From contig JAFZNO010000100.1 in the NCBI GenBank assembly GCA_017552985.1, positions 16,889 to 80,888 of the forward strand: a stretch of DNA of 64,000 bases. The letters run 5' to 3'. Positions 44,239 through 53,362 of the stretch are shown here, piece by piece; positions within the stretch are counted from its first letter, which is position 1; every line of letters starts with the position of its first letter. A model generated the notes under the pieces. It made no database searches, had not been told where the DNA came from, and saw only the letters and a list, made by a program, of their open reading frames with translations. The translations under genes and the position numbers were made by a program. The DNA comes from Lachnospiraceae bacterium. Its GTDB lineage: Bacteria > Bacillota > Clostridia > Lachnospirales > Lachnospiraceae.

Positions 44239-44255
44239 CCGAGGCCTTCAGTCAC

Positions 44256-46463
44256 TTATTTGAAATTTGCTGCTGCGTAGTCCTTAAGGCTCTCCCACGC
44301 CTGCTGCTTGATCGCAAGGTACTGCTTGCCATGCCAATCATTCATGATGGTGCTTGCTGCCTGGCTTGCTGCGATGCCGGTAGCGGTGTTGTTCTCAGCT
44401 GTAGTACCACGGATGATCACGTTCAGGAGAATGTTGTTCTCCAGCTTGTTGGTGCTAAAGCTTCCGCTCAGCTCAGTGTAACCCTTCAGGGTATCGTTAT
44501 CGGTCTCAGAGGTAGGAAGCACGGTGGGAACGATGGTGTACCACATGTTGGATTCAAGGCTCAGCTCAGGATGCTTGATCAGGCCATAGGAAATGGCGGT
44601 AGTAACGTTCTTTAAGCCTTCCTTACCAACGGCCGTGGTGCACTCCATCTCGAATGCCTGGGTCTTGTTGAAGGAAAGGGTGGAGCCAAGGTACTGACGA
44701 GCGTAGTTGGTGTAGTTACCCTTTGCCAGTTTCCACAGATCTTCATAGTTCTTAGCGGAAATGTGAGGCATCTGCTCGCCATAGAAATCAAAGGTGTTTG
44801 CGTCATCGCGGAATGCTGCGGGACCATAGCTCATAAGGATGTGGCCTTCCTCGCTGTATGCATAGTCGATGAGCTTTAATGCTGCGTGGAGCTTATCCTC
44901 ATCGTCGCCAACGCCGGGTTTGGAAATTGCCCATCCGCCGGGCTTAGCGGATCTCCAGGACTCGGTAAATCTCATGAACTTCTCTCCGGTGCCATCATTC
45001 CATCTTGCAACGGGGATCATCACTGCCATGTACTTCTCGCCATCCTGCAGGGTACCATTCTCGTTGAAGATGGTCTGGGTCTGGTTGTAGTCATAGCTCA
45101 TAAAACCGAAGTCATCCTTCAGGTAGTTGTCACTCTTCGTGTTAACGTCAGTGGAAGATGCAACGAAGTCTGCAGAGATGAGACCTTCCTTTACCATGTC
45201 GTTCATGCGAAGGAGTGCTGCGTAAGTAGCTTCCTCAGTTCTTGCGTCATGAAGCTTGCCATCCTTGTCGAAATACAGGAAATCCTGACGGGACTCAAGA
45301 CCTCTTACGCCAAAGAGGATACCTGCGATTCTGTAAATGTCAGCACGACGGGAGTTATTAGCCTCCTCACGGGAGAACAGGCCCTGCACCTTGGTGCCGT
45401 TTGCATTCAGGGTTGCGGAGTTGGAAACCACGCAACGAAGAAGGGCAACCATCTCATCTGCATCCCATGCAGCGTTCTGTCCGATGAACAGATTAGATCT
45501 GGTCGTTCCATAGTATCCGTTGTACGCCTGGTCAATGTAGGTACGAAGCATGTTTACTGCTTCCACGCCGCTCATGGAACCCTTGGCGTTCATGTTTGCA
45601 ACGATGTTGCCGGCTGCGTCATAGTTCTTGGTAACCTTCTCAACGCCGGAACCGTCTGCCTTAACAACCTCGATTTCTACCTTTCCGCTGGTAGGCATGT
45701 AAGGCTGATATACGGGCTTTGCGGTCTTGTCGCTGGAAGCTGCGGTGAACTCGCCGTCTCCGTCCAGGAGGGTTACTACCCAGTCTGCACGCATCAGGGG
45801 CATCTTCTCGATGTCATCCAGTCCATCAAAATAAGGGGAAGCATAAATTGCACCTGCGTCGTCTCCCTCTACGGAACCGGTCAGTGCCATGCGAACGATG
45901 GGCTTGTCAGCAAGGAATGCCTTCAGGTTCGGCATCATGTCGAGGTACTCTGCAATGTTGACAACCTGTCCTGCCGCACCGCCCTGCTGAAGCTGGGATG
46001 CGCTGCCGGAGAACATGTCTACGGATGCCAGGGTACCTGCGTCTGCAGTCCACTTCGTAAAGTTATCTACGTCCTTGTCTCCCTCGTACTTATCCTCGAT
46101 GGTAAATCCAAGGGTCTTCTGTACTTCCACCCAGGTAGGCTTGAAGTCGCCGGTGTGGTAGGTAATGCCATCTGCCAGGGTCACGCCTTCCTTTGCCACG
46201 TCAGCGTCAAAGCGAAGACCGGTCTTAGCATTGTTGTAACCGCATGCCATTCTCAGCACGGTGCCCTCCTTGAAGGCCAGGGGATCAACGACAACCTGCT
46301 CGCCGCCCTGCTCAGTGGACTCGATTACGGAACTTTCAGTGGAATTGTTAACGCTCTCAGCACTCTTGATCGCGTCGTCGATGGCACTGTCACCGCAGGC
46401 GCTTAAAGTGACAAGTGCAGCTGCGCAAACGGCCATCAGTCTTTTCAGTACTCGTTTTTTCAT
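44256..46463 (-). CDS. extracellular solute-binding lipoprotein of the pectin ABC system
   Basis: This 735-residue lipoprotein has a signal with lipobox TLSAC near residue 20, then a family 1/LplA-like binding protein fold. It is longer than most (about 500-550), with extra segments in the N-terminal half. Many aromatic residues lie in the likely sugar site region (YDYNQTQ, RWNDGTGEKFMRFTESWRSAKPGGW). It probably captures oligogalacturonides at the membrane surface. AAAGGAGG precedes the ATG at 46463. The permease genes lie just upstream. Confidence 0.92.
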   Translation of the reverse strand: MKKRVLKRLMAVCAAALVTLSACGDSAIDDAIKSAESVNNSTESSVIESTEQGGEQVVVDPLAFKEGTVLRMACGYNNAKTGLRFDADVAKEGVTLADGITYHTGDFKPTWVEVQKTLGFTIEDKYEGDKDVDNFTKWTADAGTLASVDMFSGSASQLQQGGAAGQVVNIAEYLDMMPNLKAFLADKPIVRMALTGSVEGDDAGAIYASPYFDGLDDIEKMPLMRADWVVTLLDGDGEFTAASSDKTAKPVYQPYMPTSGKVEIEVVKADGSGVEKVTKNYDAAGNIVANMNAKGSMSGVEAVNMLRTYIDQAYNGYYGTTRSNLFIGQNAAWDADEMVALLRCVVSNSATLNANGTKVQGLFSREEANNSRRADIYRIAGILFGVRGLESRQDFLYFDKDGKLHDARTEEATYAALLRMNDMVKEGLISADFVASSTDVNTKSDNYLKDDFGFMSYDYNQTQTIFNENGTLQDGEKYMAVMIPVARWNDGTGEKFMRFTESWRSAKPGGWAISKPGVGDDEDKLHAALKLIDYAYSEEGHILMSYGPAAFRDDANTFDFYGEQMPHISAKNYEDLWKLAKGNYTNYARQYLGSTLSFNKTQAFEMECTTAVGKEGLKNVTTAISYGLIKHPELSLESNMWYTIVPTVLPTSETDNDTLKGYTELSGSFSTNKLENNILLNVIIRGTTAENNTATGIAASQAASTIMNDWHGKQYLAIKQQAWESLKDYAAANFK

Positions 46464-46585
46464 AACATCCTCCTTTAATAATTTTTGTTTCCCATAAATT
46501 ACGTTGTTATATTTATTGTTATCCGTTTTCGGCCCTTGGCCCTTTCCGGCGAACAATCATGTTTTCGTGGCGTTTTGAGGATTAT

Positions 46586-47476
46586 TTATTCCTTCACGCC
46601 GCCCGCGTTGGTTCCCTTTGCGAAATACTTCTGGATGAAGGGGTAAATGATCAGGATGGGAATGACGGAGCATACGATAAGCGCATAGATCACGGAGTCG
46701 GATGCATAGGCTTCTCTCCAACCTGCCATCTGCTCGGGATCCTGAAACTCCTCCAGCTTTAATCTGATGAATACCTGCAGGGGATGCTCATTGGAGTCCC
46801 TGATCATCTGTCTTGCCCAGTAATATCCGTTCCATCGGGAGATGGCGAAGAACAGCGCCACCGTTGCGATTGTGGACTTCGTCATGGGGATATACACCTT
46901 ACCCAGAACCTGCAGCTCCGTTGCACCGTCCACGATGGCTGCCTCTTCGATCTCGGAAGGAACGCCCTCGAAAGCGTTTCTAAGAAGGATCACGTTCATG
47001 GCCGCCATACCCATGGCGATGACCACCAGCCATTTATCATCATTAATGCCGACCTTGGAGAAAACTCTCTGGGTTGCCAGGTAGTTCAGATACTGGGGAA
47101 CCAGGCCCGCGGAGAACCACATGGTGAACACCAGGAAAAAGTTGAAGGTCTTGCGGAACAAAAGTCTTTTTTTGGAAAGTGCATAGCCGCCGAGGATGGC
47201 AACTCCCAACGCCCAAAGCGTACCGTAGAACGCAAGGAACAAGGTGTTCGAATAAGCGTTCCAGAACAGGTTGTCGTTGAACATTCTCGAGAAGGCTTCG
47301 AACTGAAGGTTCTTCGGGAAAAGTACCACCGTTCCGTCCATGACGGCGTCATAGCCCGACAGGGCTGAAGAAATGGCATACACAAATGGATAGAGGCAGG
47401 CAATCGCGAAAACCGCCAGCAACGTGTAGCTTATGATCTTAAAAATCAATTCTGAAATTTCCAGTTTGCGTTTCAT
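46586..47476 (-). CDS. sugar ABC transporter permease, LplC/YtcP type
   Basis: This 296-residue permease has six transmembrane segments and the cytoplasmic EAA loop IEEAAIVDGATELQVLGKVY that docks the ATPase. The family takes up complex or acidic oligosaccharides such as rhamnogalacturonan in Bacillus. It forms the membrane pore with the protein at 47518-48570. Confidence 0.93.
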   Translation of the reverse strand: MKRKLEISELIFKIISYTLLAVFAIACLYPFVYAISSALSGYDAVMDGTVVLFPKNLQFEAFSRMFNDNLFWNAYSNTLFLAFYGTLWALGVAILGGYALSKKRLLFRKTFNFFLVFTMWFSAGLVPQYLNYLATQRVFSKVGINDDKWLVVIAMGMAAMNVILLRNAFEGVPSEIEEAAIVDGATELQVLGKVYIPMTKSTIATVALFFAISRWNGYYWARQMIRDSNEHPLQVFIRLKLEEFQDPEQMAGWREAYASDSVIYALIVCSVIPILIIYPFIQKYFAKGTNAGGVKE

Positions 47477-47517
47477 GAATACCCCCTGGGTCCGCGATCC
47501 TTAGATCCGTCGGCGTC

Positions 47518-48570
47518 TTAGTAAAGTGAGGTGTTGGATGCCTTGCGGGCGATGGTGTTTGCACCGATCACGAGAAGCATTCCGATCAGATTGTTCATCA
47601 TCTCCGCCGCCGAGGCAATTCCCTTATTGTTCGAAAGAATACCATAACGCTGTGCGAAGGTGGAAACCACGTCTGCGGTGACGTAGGTGTTCAGGTTGTA
47701 AAGCAGGAGCACCTTTTCGTATCCCACGCTGAGGAGGTGTCCAATTCTGGTGATCAGCATGATGACCACGGTGGAAAGAATACTGGGCAATACCACGTAT
47801 TTCATCTGTGCCATCTTGCCCGCGCCGTCGATCTGCGCTGCCTCGTAGCTGGTAGGGGAAATGGCGATGATCGCCGCAAAGAACACGATGCTGTCGTATC
47901 CAGCGCCCTCCCAGATGCCGGTGATCTGATAGATCGCCCTAAAGAGACCAGGCTGATTTAGAAGGCCTGCCTCACCGATCTCCTTGCTGATCAGTCCCAG
48001 GGAAACAAGTGCCTGTGACACGACGCCCATGCCATTCATGGAGGAGGCTCCCTTTACCAGCATGATGGTCAGGGAGGTCATGACAACCGTCGACATGAAC
48101 TTCGGCAGGTAGGTCATTACCTGGAACACGCTTCTGGTAACGTCAGAGCGAACCTCGTTGAAGAACAGGGCTAAAATGATGGGCATCGGGAAACCAAAGC
48201 ACAGTCCGTAGAAGGAAAGCAGGAAGGTATTCCGAAGGGCCCGCCAGAATTCCGTTGAAATGTTACTGCCGCCGACCAGGAGTTGTTTGAAATAAGAGAA
48301 ACCCGTAAACAGTCTTTGCGACACAGGAAGGATCTCGTCATATCTCTTAAAGCATCCCAGCAGTTCATACATGGGGAAGTAACGCCAGAATAAGAATACT
48401 AAGAGCATCGGCAGGAGCATCAGGTATAATCGCCAGTCCTTTAGGATCGTGCGACCCACGTGAAGCCAGTAGTGCTTCTCCACGTCATCCCTTACCACCT
48501 GCTCCGGATTTTCTTTATAGACTTTCGTCTCTTCGTCAAAGATCAAGTAATCCGCAGCTTTTACGCTCAT
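47518..48570 (-). CDS. sugar ABC transporter permease, LplB/YteP type
   Basis: This 350-residue permease has an N-terminal soluble stretch of about 45 residues, six transmembrane segments and the EAA loop SYEAAQIDGAGKMAQMKYVV. It pairs with 46586-47476. Its start overlaps the stop of the small membrane gene upstream by four bases. The N-terminal extension (DYLIFDEETKVYKENPEQVV) is unusual for this family. Confidence 0.92.
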   Translation of the reverse strand: MSVKAADYLIFDEETKVYKENPEQVVRDDVEKHYWLHVGRTILKDWRLYLMLLPMLLVFLFWRYFPMYELLGCFKRYDEILPVSQRLFTGFSYFKQLLVGGSNISTEFWRALRNTFLLSFYGLCFGFPMPIILALFFNEVRSDVTRSVFQVMTYLPKFMSTVVMTSLTIMLVKGASSMNGMGVVSQALVSLGLISKEIGEAGLLNQPGLFRAIYQITGIWEGAGYDSIVFFAAIIAISPTSYEAAQIDGAGKMAQMKYVVLPSILSTVVIMLITRIGHLLSVGYEKVLLLYNLNTYVTADVVSTFAQRYGILSNNKGIASAAEMMNNLIGMLLVIGANTIARKASNTSLY

Positions 48571-49154
48571 TGGATTTCCTCCTTTTCAGCTTCCATCTGC
48601 TCATGCAGACGGACCAGATATGCTTTCTGGTCCTCAAAAATTCCGTCTAATCTTCTCGCGATCCAAAGGATCACGGCCGTAAATACGTAGGACAAGGCGT
48701 CCGTCGCGTAGAACATCAGAGCCTTTCGAAGCGACCCGCCGAGGATCATCGCCACCACCGCCCTGCCCGTCTGCATCATCAAAAGGGTAAAGACTCCATA
48801 TAGGATCGTCCATACGCTGTTTTTCCGGATCCTTTCCTCTCCCGCCAATTTCAGGAAGAGCAAGGCAAACGCAAAAAACAGATTTCCGATGCAATAGACG
48901 AGCCACTGCTTTGGAGTTGCGCCAAGTCCGATGCAAAGTGCCATGGCTCCGACAAGTGCCGAGGTTGCCGCGTACCCCTTCCAGCGCATCATGACGATCG
49001 CCGTGAGCGCCGCCGTCACCGAAACCGTGTAGAGCTGATCCGGGTACCACCTGCTTGCCGCGAAGGTGATCAATAATTCCGTAATAAACGTGATGGCCGC
49101 CAGGAAGCTTAAGTCGATGCTACGATATTGCTCTAAGCTTAAGCGTGGTCCCAT
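48567..49154 (-). CDS. accessory membrane protein, first gene of the pectin operon (195 residues)
   Basis: Six hydrophobic segments are followed by a charged helical tail (YLVRLHEQMEAEKEEIQ). The size and hydrophobicity recall ECF S-components, but no motif supports that call. GAGAGGAG precedes the ATG, and a promoter with an operator lies 100 bases upstream. It overlaps the LplB-type permease gene, so its product is made together with the transporter. Confidence 0.72.
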   Translation of the reverse strand: MGPRLSLEQYRSIDLSFLAAITFITELLITFAASRWYPDQLYTVSVTAALTAIVMMRWKGYAATSALVGAMALCIGLGATPKQWLVYCIGNLFFAFALLFLKLAGEERIRKNSVWTILYGVFTLLMMQTGRAVVAMILGGSLRKALMFYATDALSYVFTAVILWIARRLDGIFEDQKAYLVRLHEQMEAEKEEIQ

Positions 49155-49231
49155 CTTTCGTCTCCTCTCATAACAAAAAAATCGCTTTCACCGATGTTCC
49201 TACCTTAATTTTCCAGCATTTCAATTTTCAA

Positions 49232-49245
49232 TGTAAGCGTTTTCA
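49232..49245. promoter_or_regulatory. cre/LacI-type operator of the pectin ABC operon
   Basis: TGTAAGCGTTTTCA fits TGWAARCGYTWNCW exactly and lies about 12 bases downstream of the -10 box. Binding would block transcription soon after initiation. The LacI protein at 53429 or CcpA are the candidates. Confidence 0.7.
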
Positions 49246-49256
49246 TCTTTGCTACA

Positions 49257-49285
49257 AGAATATCACGTTTTTTTCTCTTTTACAA
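49257..49285 (-). promoter_or_regulatory. probable promoter of the 16-kb pectin operon
   Basis: On the minus strand TTGTAA (49285-49280) and TATTCT (49262-49257) are separated by 17 bases. Each matches the consensus at four of six positions, consistent with a regulated promoter. The next promoter-like sequence toward 32707 was not evident. Confidence 0.5.
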
Positions 49286-49299
49286 GAAAAAAACGTGAT
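49262..49299. other. 14-bp perfect inverted repeat overlapping the promoter
   Basis: ATCACGTTTTTTTC and GAAAAAAACGTGAT pair around about ten bases. The repeat covers the -35 to -10 region. It could end the upstream uxa transcript (T-run inside the arm) or serve as a regulator site. A second small hairpin, CCCATG/CATGGG, lies at 49351-49367 behind the SDR gene. Confidence 0.55.
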
Positions 49300-49382
49300 T
49301 TTTCTTAGAAAAAGTGATAGCTTTATAAGGTAAATCGATACACCTGTCCGCCCATGTTTTTCATGGGTTCTGACATGATTTT

Positions 49383-50186
49383 TTAGCTCGGCTGCTTTCC
49401 GATGTAAGCCAGGATTCCTCCATCTACGTAGAGAATGTGTCCGTTCACGGCGTCGGAAGCATCGGATGCCAGGAACACCGCAGGTCCTTGTAATTCTTCG
49501 GTTTTAAGCCATCTGTTGGCAGGCGTTTTTGCGCAGATGAACTGATCGAAGGGGTGTCTGGAGCCGTCGGGCTGGAGCTCGCGAAGAGGCGCCGTCTGAG
49601 GCGTTTCAATGTAGCCGGGTCCGATGCCGTTACACTGAATGTTGTACTGACCATACTCAGAGCAGATATTTCTTGTAAGCATTTTCAAACCGCCCTTGGC
49701 TGCCGCATATGCGGATACGGTCTCACGACCCAGTTCGGACATCATGGAACAGATGTTGATGATCTTTCCGTGACCCTTTTTGATCATGGAAGGAAGCACT
49801 GCCTTGGATACGATGAAGGGCGCGTTCAGATCCACGTCGACCACCTTGCGGAAATCAGCGGCGCTCATCTCGATCATGGGAATTCTCTTGATGATTCCGG
49901 CATTGTTTACGAGAATGTCGATCACGCCAACCTCTGCCTCGATCTTTGCCACGAGCGCCTGTACTTGCTCTTCGTCCGTCACGTCGCATACGTAGCCATG
50001 TGCCTTGATGCCCTTTTCCTCATAAGCCGCAAGGCCTTTATTTACAAGTCCCTGATTGATGTCGTTAAAGCAGATCGTCGCGCCTGCCTCAGCATACGCG
50101 GATGCGATGGCAAATCCGATGCCGTAGGATGCTCCGGTCACCAGTGCGATCTTGCCTTCTAAAGAAAACTTGTTTACAAATGACAT
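49383..50186 (-). CDS. SDR-family oxidoreductase, KduD / gluconate 5-dehydrogenase type
   Basis: This 267-residue enzyme has the NAD(P)-binding motif TGASYGIG, the NNAG motif and a catalytic Ser...YAAAK set (ICSMMSELGRETVSAYAAAKGG). Close relatives are annotated as gluconate 5-dehydrogenase. Beside KduI and the uxa genes the more likely job is reduction of 2,5-diketo-3-deoxygluconate to 2-keto-3-deoxygluconate. AAGGAGG with eight-base spacing favours the ATG at 50186 over the one at 50192. It is the last gene of the uxaB-uxaA unit. Confidence 0.87.
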   Translation of the reverse strand: MSFVNKFSLEGKIALVTGASYGIGFAIASAYAEAGATICFNDINQGLVNKGLAAYEEKGIKAHGYVCDVTDEEQVQALVAKIEAEVGVIDILVNNAGIIKRIPMIEMSAADFRKVVDVDLNAPFIVSKAVLPSMIKKGHGKIINICSMMSELGRETVSAYAAAKGGLKMLTRNICSEYGQYNIQCNGIGPGYIETPQTAPLRELQPDGSRHPFDQFICAKTPANRWLKTEELQGPAVFLASDASDAVNGHILYVDGGILAYIGKQPS

Positions 50187-50219
50187 ATCCATGTCCTCCT
50201 TTTTATGATGTGTTTCGGG

Positions 50220-51725
50220 CTACAGCGTTACGCCCTTTTTGAAAATTGCCATGTCATGAAATCCAGCCAGCTCGCTTCGCACCTTTTTCCCGGAGGCAAC
50301 CTCCAGAACAAAGCGAAGAAGCTCCTCCCCCTTATCGGAGATCTCTTCATCCTCCAAAAGAGTTCCGGCATTGAAGTCGATCCAGCTCTTCTTACGATCC
50401 GCAAGACCGGAATTGCTCGAGATCTTAACGGTTGGCACGGGGGAAGCAAAGGGCGTTCCCCTGCCCGTGGTAAAGAGCACGATCTGCGCTCCGCTGGCCG
50501 CCAAGGCCGTCGCAGCCACAAGGTCATTTCCCGGTGCTGAAAGAAGGTTTAAGCCAGGCGTCTGCACCCTCCGGCCATAAGCGAGAACGCCCTCCACGGG
50601 AGCGCTTCCCGACTTTTGCGTACAGCCCAGGGACTTATCCTCCAGCGTTGAAATGCCGCCCTTTTTATTCCCGGGAGAAGGATTCTCATAAATGGTCTGA
50701 TGGTTTTCCTTATAATAGTTTTTGAAGTCATTGATCAGGCAAACCGTCTGATCAAAGAGCTCGCGGTTCGCGCAGCGATTCATCAAAATGGTCTCGGCGC
50801 CAAACATCTCCGGAACCTCCGTGAGGATCGTCGTGCCGCCTCTTTCGATCAAAAGATCCGAAAACTTTCCGACCAGGGGATTCGCCGTGATGCCTGAGAA
50901 TCCGTCGCTTCCGCCGCACTTCATGCCGATGATGAGCTTGGAAGCAGGTACCGTTTCCCGTTCTTTTTCGGCGGCCTGGTCGATGAGTTCCCGAAGGATC
51001 TTTTCGCCCTCCTCCATCTCATCATCTACCTCCTGACAAACCAAAAAGCGAACTCTCTTTGCGTCTATGGGCTCCAGGTAGGGCTTCAAAACGGGAATGT
51101 TACTGTTTTCACAGCCCAGTCCCAAAACGAGCACGCCGCCCGCATTAGGGTGACTTATCAGATCGGCGAGGACGTGCCTCGTGTTTTCCTGATCGTCGCC
51201 CATCTGGGAACAACCGTAGGGATGAGGAAAGGCAATGACCTCCTCCACGCTGCCGTGCACGTAGGCGTTTGCCTTTTTGGCAAGCGCGGTAGCCACGTTG
51301 TTTACGCACCCAACGGTGGGAATGATCCAGATCTCATTACGAACGCCCACGGTGCCGTCCTCGCGAACAAACCCTTGGAACGTCGCCTCAGCCTGAGGTT
51401 TCGTTGCTTTCGCGTTTTCCCCCTTCTCGGTCCCCACGGGCTCATAGGTATACTCCAGAAGGTCTCCTAAGGCCGTCTTCAGGTTATGTACGTGAACCCA
51501 TTGCCCCGCAAGGATCTTCTCCTTTGCGTTGCCGATCCGCGCGCCGTATTTGATGACGTCGCCGCCCTCCTCCACGTCGCTGATGGCCATTTTATGACCT
51601 GCAGGGATTTCCTGCGCCGCGGTCACTTTTCTTCCGTCCTCAAGGACGATCTCCGTCCCGGGTTTTAAATCCTTCAGGGCGACTACCACGTTATCCCCTG
51701 CATGGATTCTTATAAATTCTTTCAT
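50220..51725 (-). CDS. uxaA: altronate dehydratase
   Basis: This 501-residue enzyme dehydrates D-altronate to 2-keto-3-deoxygluconate. It has the SAF domain at the N-terminus (about 1-90), then the large domain with CSQMGDDQENTRHVL and GMKCGGSDGFSGITANPL, in which cysteines and histidine bind iron. Its length is normal for UxaA. The ATG overlaps the stop of uxaB (TAATG), so the two are translated together. Confidence 0.95.
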   Translation of the reverse strand: MKEFIRIHAGDNVVVALKDLKPGTEIVLEDGRKVTAAQEIPAGHKMAISDVEEGGDVIKYGARIGNAKEKILAGQWVHVHNLKTALGDLLEYTYEPVGTEKGENAKATKPQAEATFQGFVREDGTVGVRNEIWIIPTVGCVNNVATALAKKANAYVHGSVEEVIAFPHPYGCSQMGDDQENTRHVLADLISHPNAGGVLVLGLGCENSNIPVLKPYLEPIDAKRVRFLVCQEVDDEMEEGEKILRELIDQAAEKERETVPASKLIIGMKCGGSDGFSGITANPLVGKFSDLLIERGGTTILTEVPEMFGAETILMNRCANRELFDQTVCLINDFKNYYKENHQTIYENPSPGNKKGGISTLEDKSLGCTQKSGSAPVEGVLAYGRRVQTPGLNLLSAPGNDLVAATALAASGAQIVLFTTGRGTPFASPVPTVKISSNSGLADRKKSWIDFNAGTLLEDEEISDKGEELLRFVLEVASGKKVRSELAGFHDMAIFKKGVTL

Positions 51726-53185
51726 TAACCAAGCTCCTCCACGGCCTTTCTCATGCCGACGGTTCTGATCTTTTCAAGATACTTTGTAACGGCTTCCAGT
51801 GCGCCGGGAACCTTACTCAGATCCTGTCCCCAGAAGCTCTCGTTGGAGAGAACTGCCTTTGCGTACTCGCCTGCTTCCTTACCGCTGTTGGCCGCAAAGA
51901 ATTCCAAAACTGCCGCATCGTCCAGGATCTGATATTCCTGCTCTCCGCGATGTCCGATCAGCGCCTTGTCACGGATCTCACTGCCCGTGTAGAAGGCAAG
52001 GAGCGCTGCCAGGGAGAAGGTTAAGTGCTTCGGAAGCTTTCCTTCCTTTTCCACGTAGCCAAGGAAGCTGGGCATGCATCTGGCCCTCCACTTGGATACG
52101 GAATTTAAGGAGATGGAAAGCAGCGCATGTTTTACGTAAGGGTTGTTAAATCTCGTGAGAACGGCCTGTGCAAAGGCTTCCAGATCCGCCTTCGGAAGGG
52201 TCAGGGTTGGAATGACTTCGTCAAATACCGTCTCCTTAACATAGTTAAGGATCATCTCATCCTGCATGGACTGCAGAACGATGTCATTTCCGCAAAGATA
52301 GGAAGCCAGAACGAAGGAGGTGTGTGCACCGTTTAAGATTCTAACCTTCCTTTGCTTATAAGGCTTCTGATTGTCCGTATAGATCACGGGAAGGCCCGCC
52401 TTGGGAAGGGGAAGCTCGTCGCTGATATCCTTTGCACTCTCAATGACCCAAAGGGCGAAGGGCTCGCCGGTGACGATCAGGTCATCCTGATAGCCGAACT
52501 CCTCACAGAGCACTGCCGCCTCATCCCTAGGGTAACCGGTGACGATGCGGTCCACAAGCGTAGAGGTAAAGATGCAGGCCTCGTCCACCCACTTCTTAAA
52601 ATCAACGCCCAGGTTCCAATGATCTGCCTGCTTCAAAACGCATTCCTTTAAGTGAATGCCGTTGTCATCGATCAGCTCCACGGGAAGCATGATCAGTCCC
52701 TTATCCATTGCGCCGTCAAAAGCCTTAAATCTCTCATATAAGAATTTGCAAAGCTTGCCGGGATAGGACTTGGGGGGACAAAATTCAAACTGATCCGCGT
52801 CATCATATACGATGCCCGCCTCCGTCGTATTGGAAACAACGAAGCGCAGCGTGTCGATCTTAGCAAGGTTGGCATACTTTTCATACTCCGTATAACAGTC
52901 CACGGCGTCAGCCACGCTCTTTACGACGCGATTGATGCGCTTTGCCTCACCGTCCACGATGCCACGAAGCTGTACGGTGTACTGGCACTCCTGCTGATGA
53001 AAACGATCTAGGCTTCCAAACTCGATCGGCTTAATGATCACCACGTCGCCATTAAACACTCCGCTCTCATTCGCAATGTCGATCATGTAATCAACGAACG
53101 CGCGAAGGAAATTTCCCTCACCAAACTGTACGACCTTGATCGGTCTTTCCTGCTTTCCAGTCATCTTTCTACAAATACGTTCCAT
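51725..53185 (-). CDS. uxaB: tagaturonate reductase (altronate oxidoreductase)
   Basis: This 486-residue enzyme uses NADH to reduce D-tagaturonate to D-altronate. It belongs to the polyol-specific long-chain dehydrogenases, with VVQFGEGNFLRAFVDYMID for NAD binding, VSNTTEAGI in the middle, and the catalytic lysine region KVRILNGAHTS. The TFPAKLT equivalent reads SYPGKLCKFLY. GGTGAGG precedes the ATG at 53185. An operator and promoter lie directly upstream, and the LacI gene is divergent. Confidence 0.94.
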   Translation of the reverse strand: MERICRKMTGKQERPIKVVQFGEGNFLRAFVDYMIDIANESGVFNGDVVIIKPIEFGSLDRFHQQECQYTVQLRGIVDGEAKRINRVVKSVADAVDCYTEYEKYANLAKIDTLRFVVSNTTEAGIVYDDADQFEFCPPKSYPGKLCKFLYERFKAFDGAMDKGLIMLPVELIDDNGIHLKECVLKQADHWNLGVDFKKWVDEACIFTSTLVDRIVTGYPRDEAAVLCEEFGYQDDLIVTGEPFALWVIESAKDISDELPLPKAGLPVIYTDNQKPYKQRKVRILNGAHTSFVLASYLCGNDIVLQSMQDEMILNYVKETVFDEVIPTLTLPKADLEAFAQAVLTRFNNPYVKHALLSISLNSVSKWRARCMPSFLGYVEKEGKLPKHLTFSLAALLAFYTGSEIRDKALIGHRGEQEYQILDDAAVLEFFAANSGKEAGEYAKAVLSNESFWGQDLSKVPGALEAVTKYLEKIRTVGMRKAVEELG

Positions 53186-53242
53186 AACTTCCTCACCTTT
53201 CCGCATATTGCAAAAAATCTACGCACGCTTTTCATTTCATAT

Positions 53243-53256
53243 TGTAAGCGTTTACA
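53243..53256. promoter_or_regulatory. LacI-type operator at the uxaB promoter
   Basis: TGTAAGCGTTTACA is a near-perfect palindrome that begins about seven bases downstream of the -10 box, at the likely transcription start. It is a strong candidate for repression by the divergent LacI-family protein. Confidence 0.78.
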
Positions 53257-53263
53257 AGTCCTA

Positions 53264-53291
53264 TTTTTACACCATATTTCCAAGAAGTCAA
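53264..53291 (-). promoter_or_regulatory. promoter of uxaB-uxaA-SDR
   Basis: On the minus strand TTGACT (53291-53286) and TAAAAA (53269-53264) are separated by 16 bases, with a TG one base before the -10 box. Confidence 0.6.
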
Positions 53292-53324
53292 TAGAAAAAG
53301 TTGTATTTTTTTGAATTTATTTTA

Positions 53325-53353
53325 TTGATTTTCATCAAGCCTTGCGTTATAAT
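53325..53353 (+). promoter_or_regulatory. promoter of the LacI regulator gene
   Basis: TTGATT (53325-53330) and TATAAT (53348-53353) are separated by 17 bases. The gene starts at 53429. Confidence 0.75.
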
Positions 53354-53362
53354 GAAACCGTA

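Noticed and set aside
44215-44250. Rho-independent terminator behind the binding-protein gene
   Set aside because: The stem is strong but no T-run follows, and the next gene continues the operon without a visible promoter.
44886-46406. Open frame of 506 codons on the plus strand opposite the binding-protein gene
   Set aside because: It lies wholly within a well-supported lipoprotein gene, has low-complexity Val/Cys/His composition, and shows no start signal.
48567-49154. Calling this protein an ECF transporter S-component
   Set aside because: Size and hydrophobicity fit, but no binding-site or coupling motif is visible and the ATPases are of the CUT1 type.
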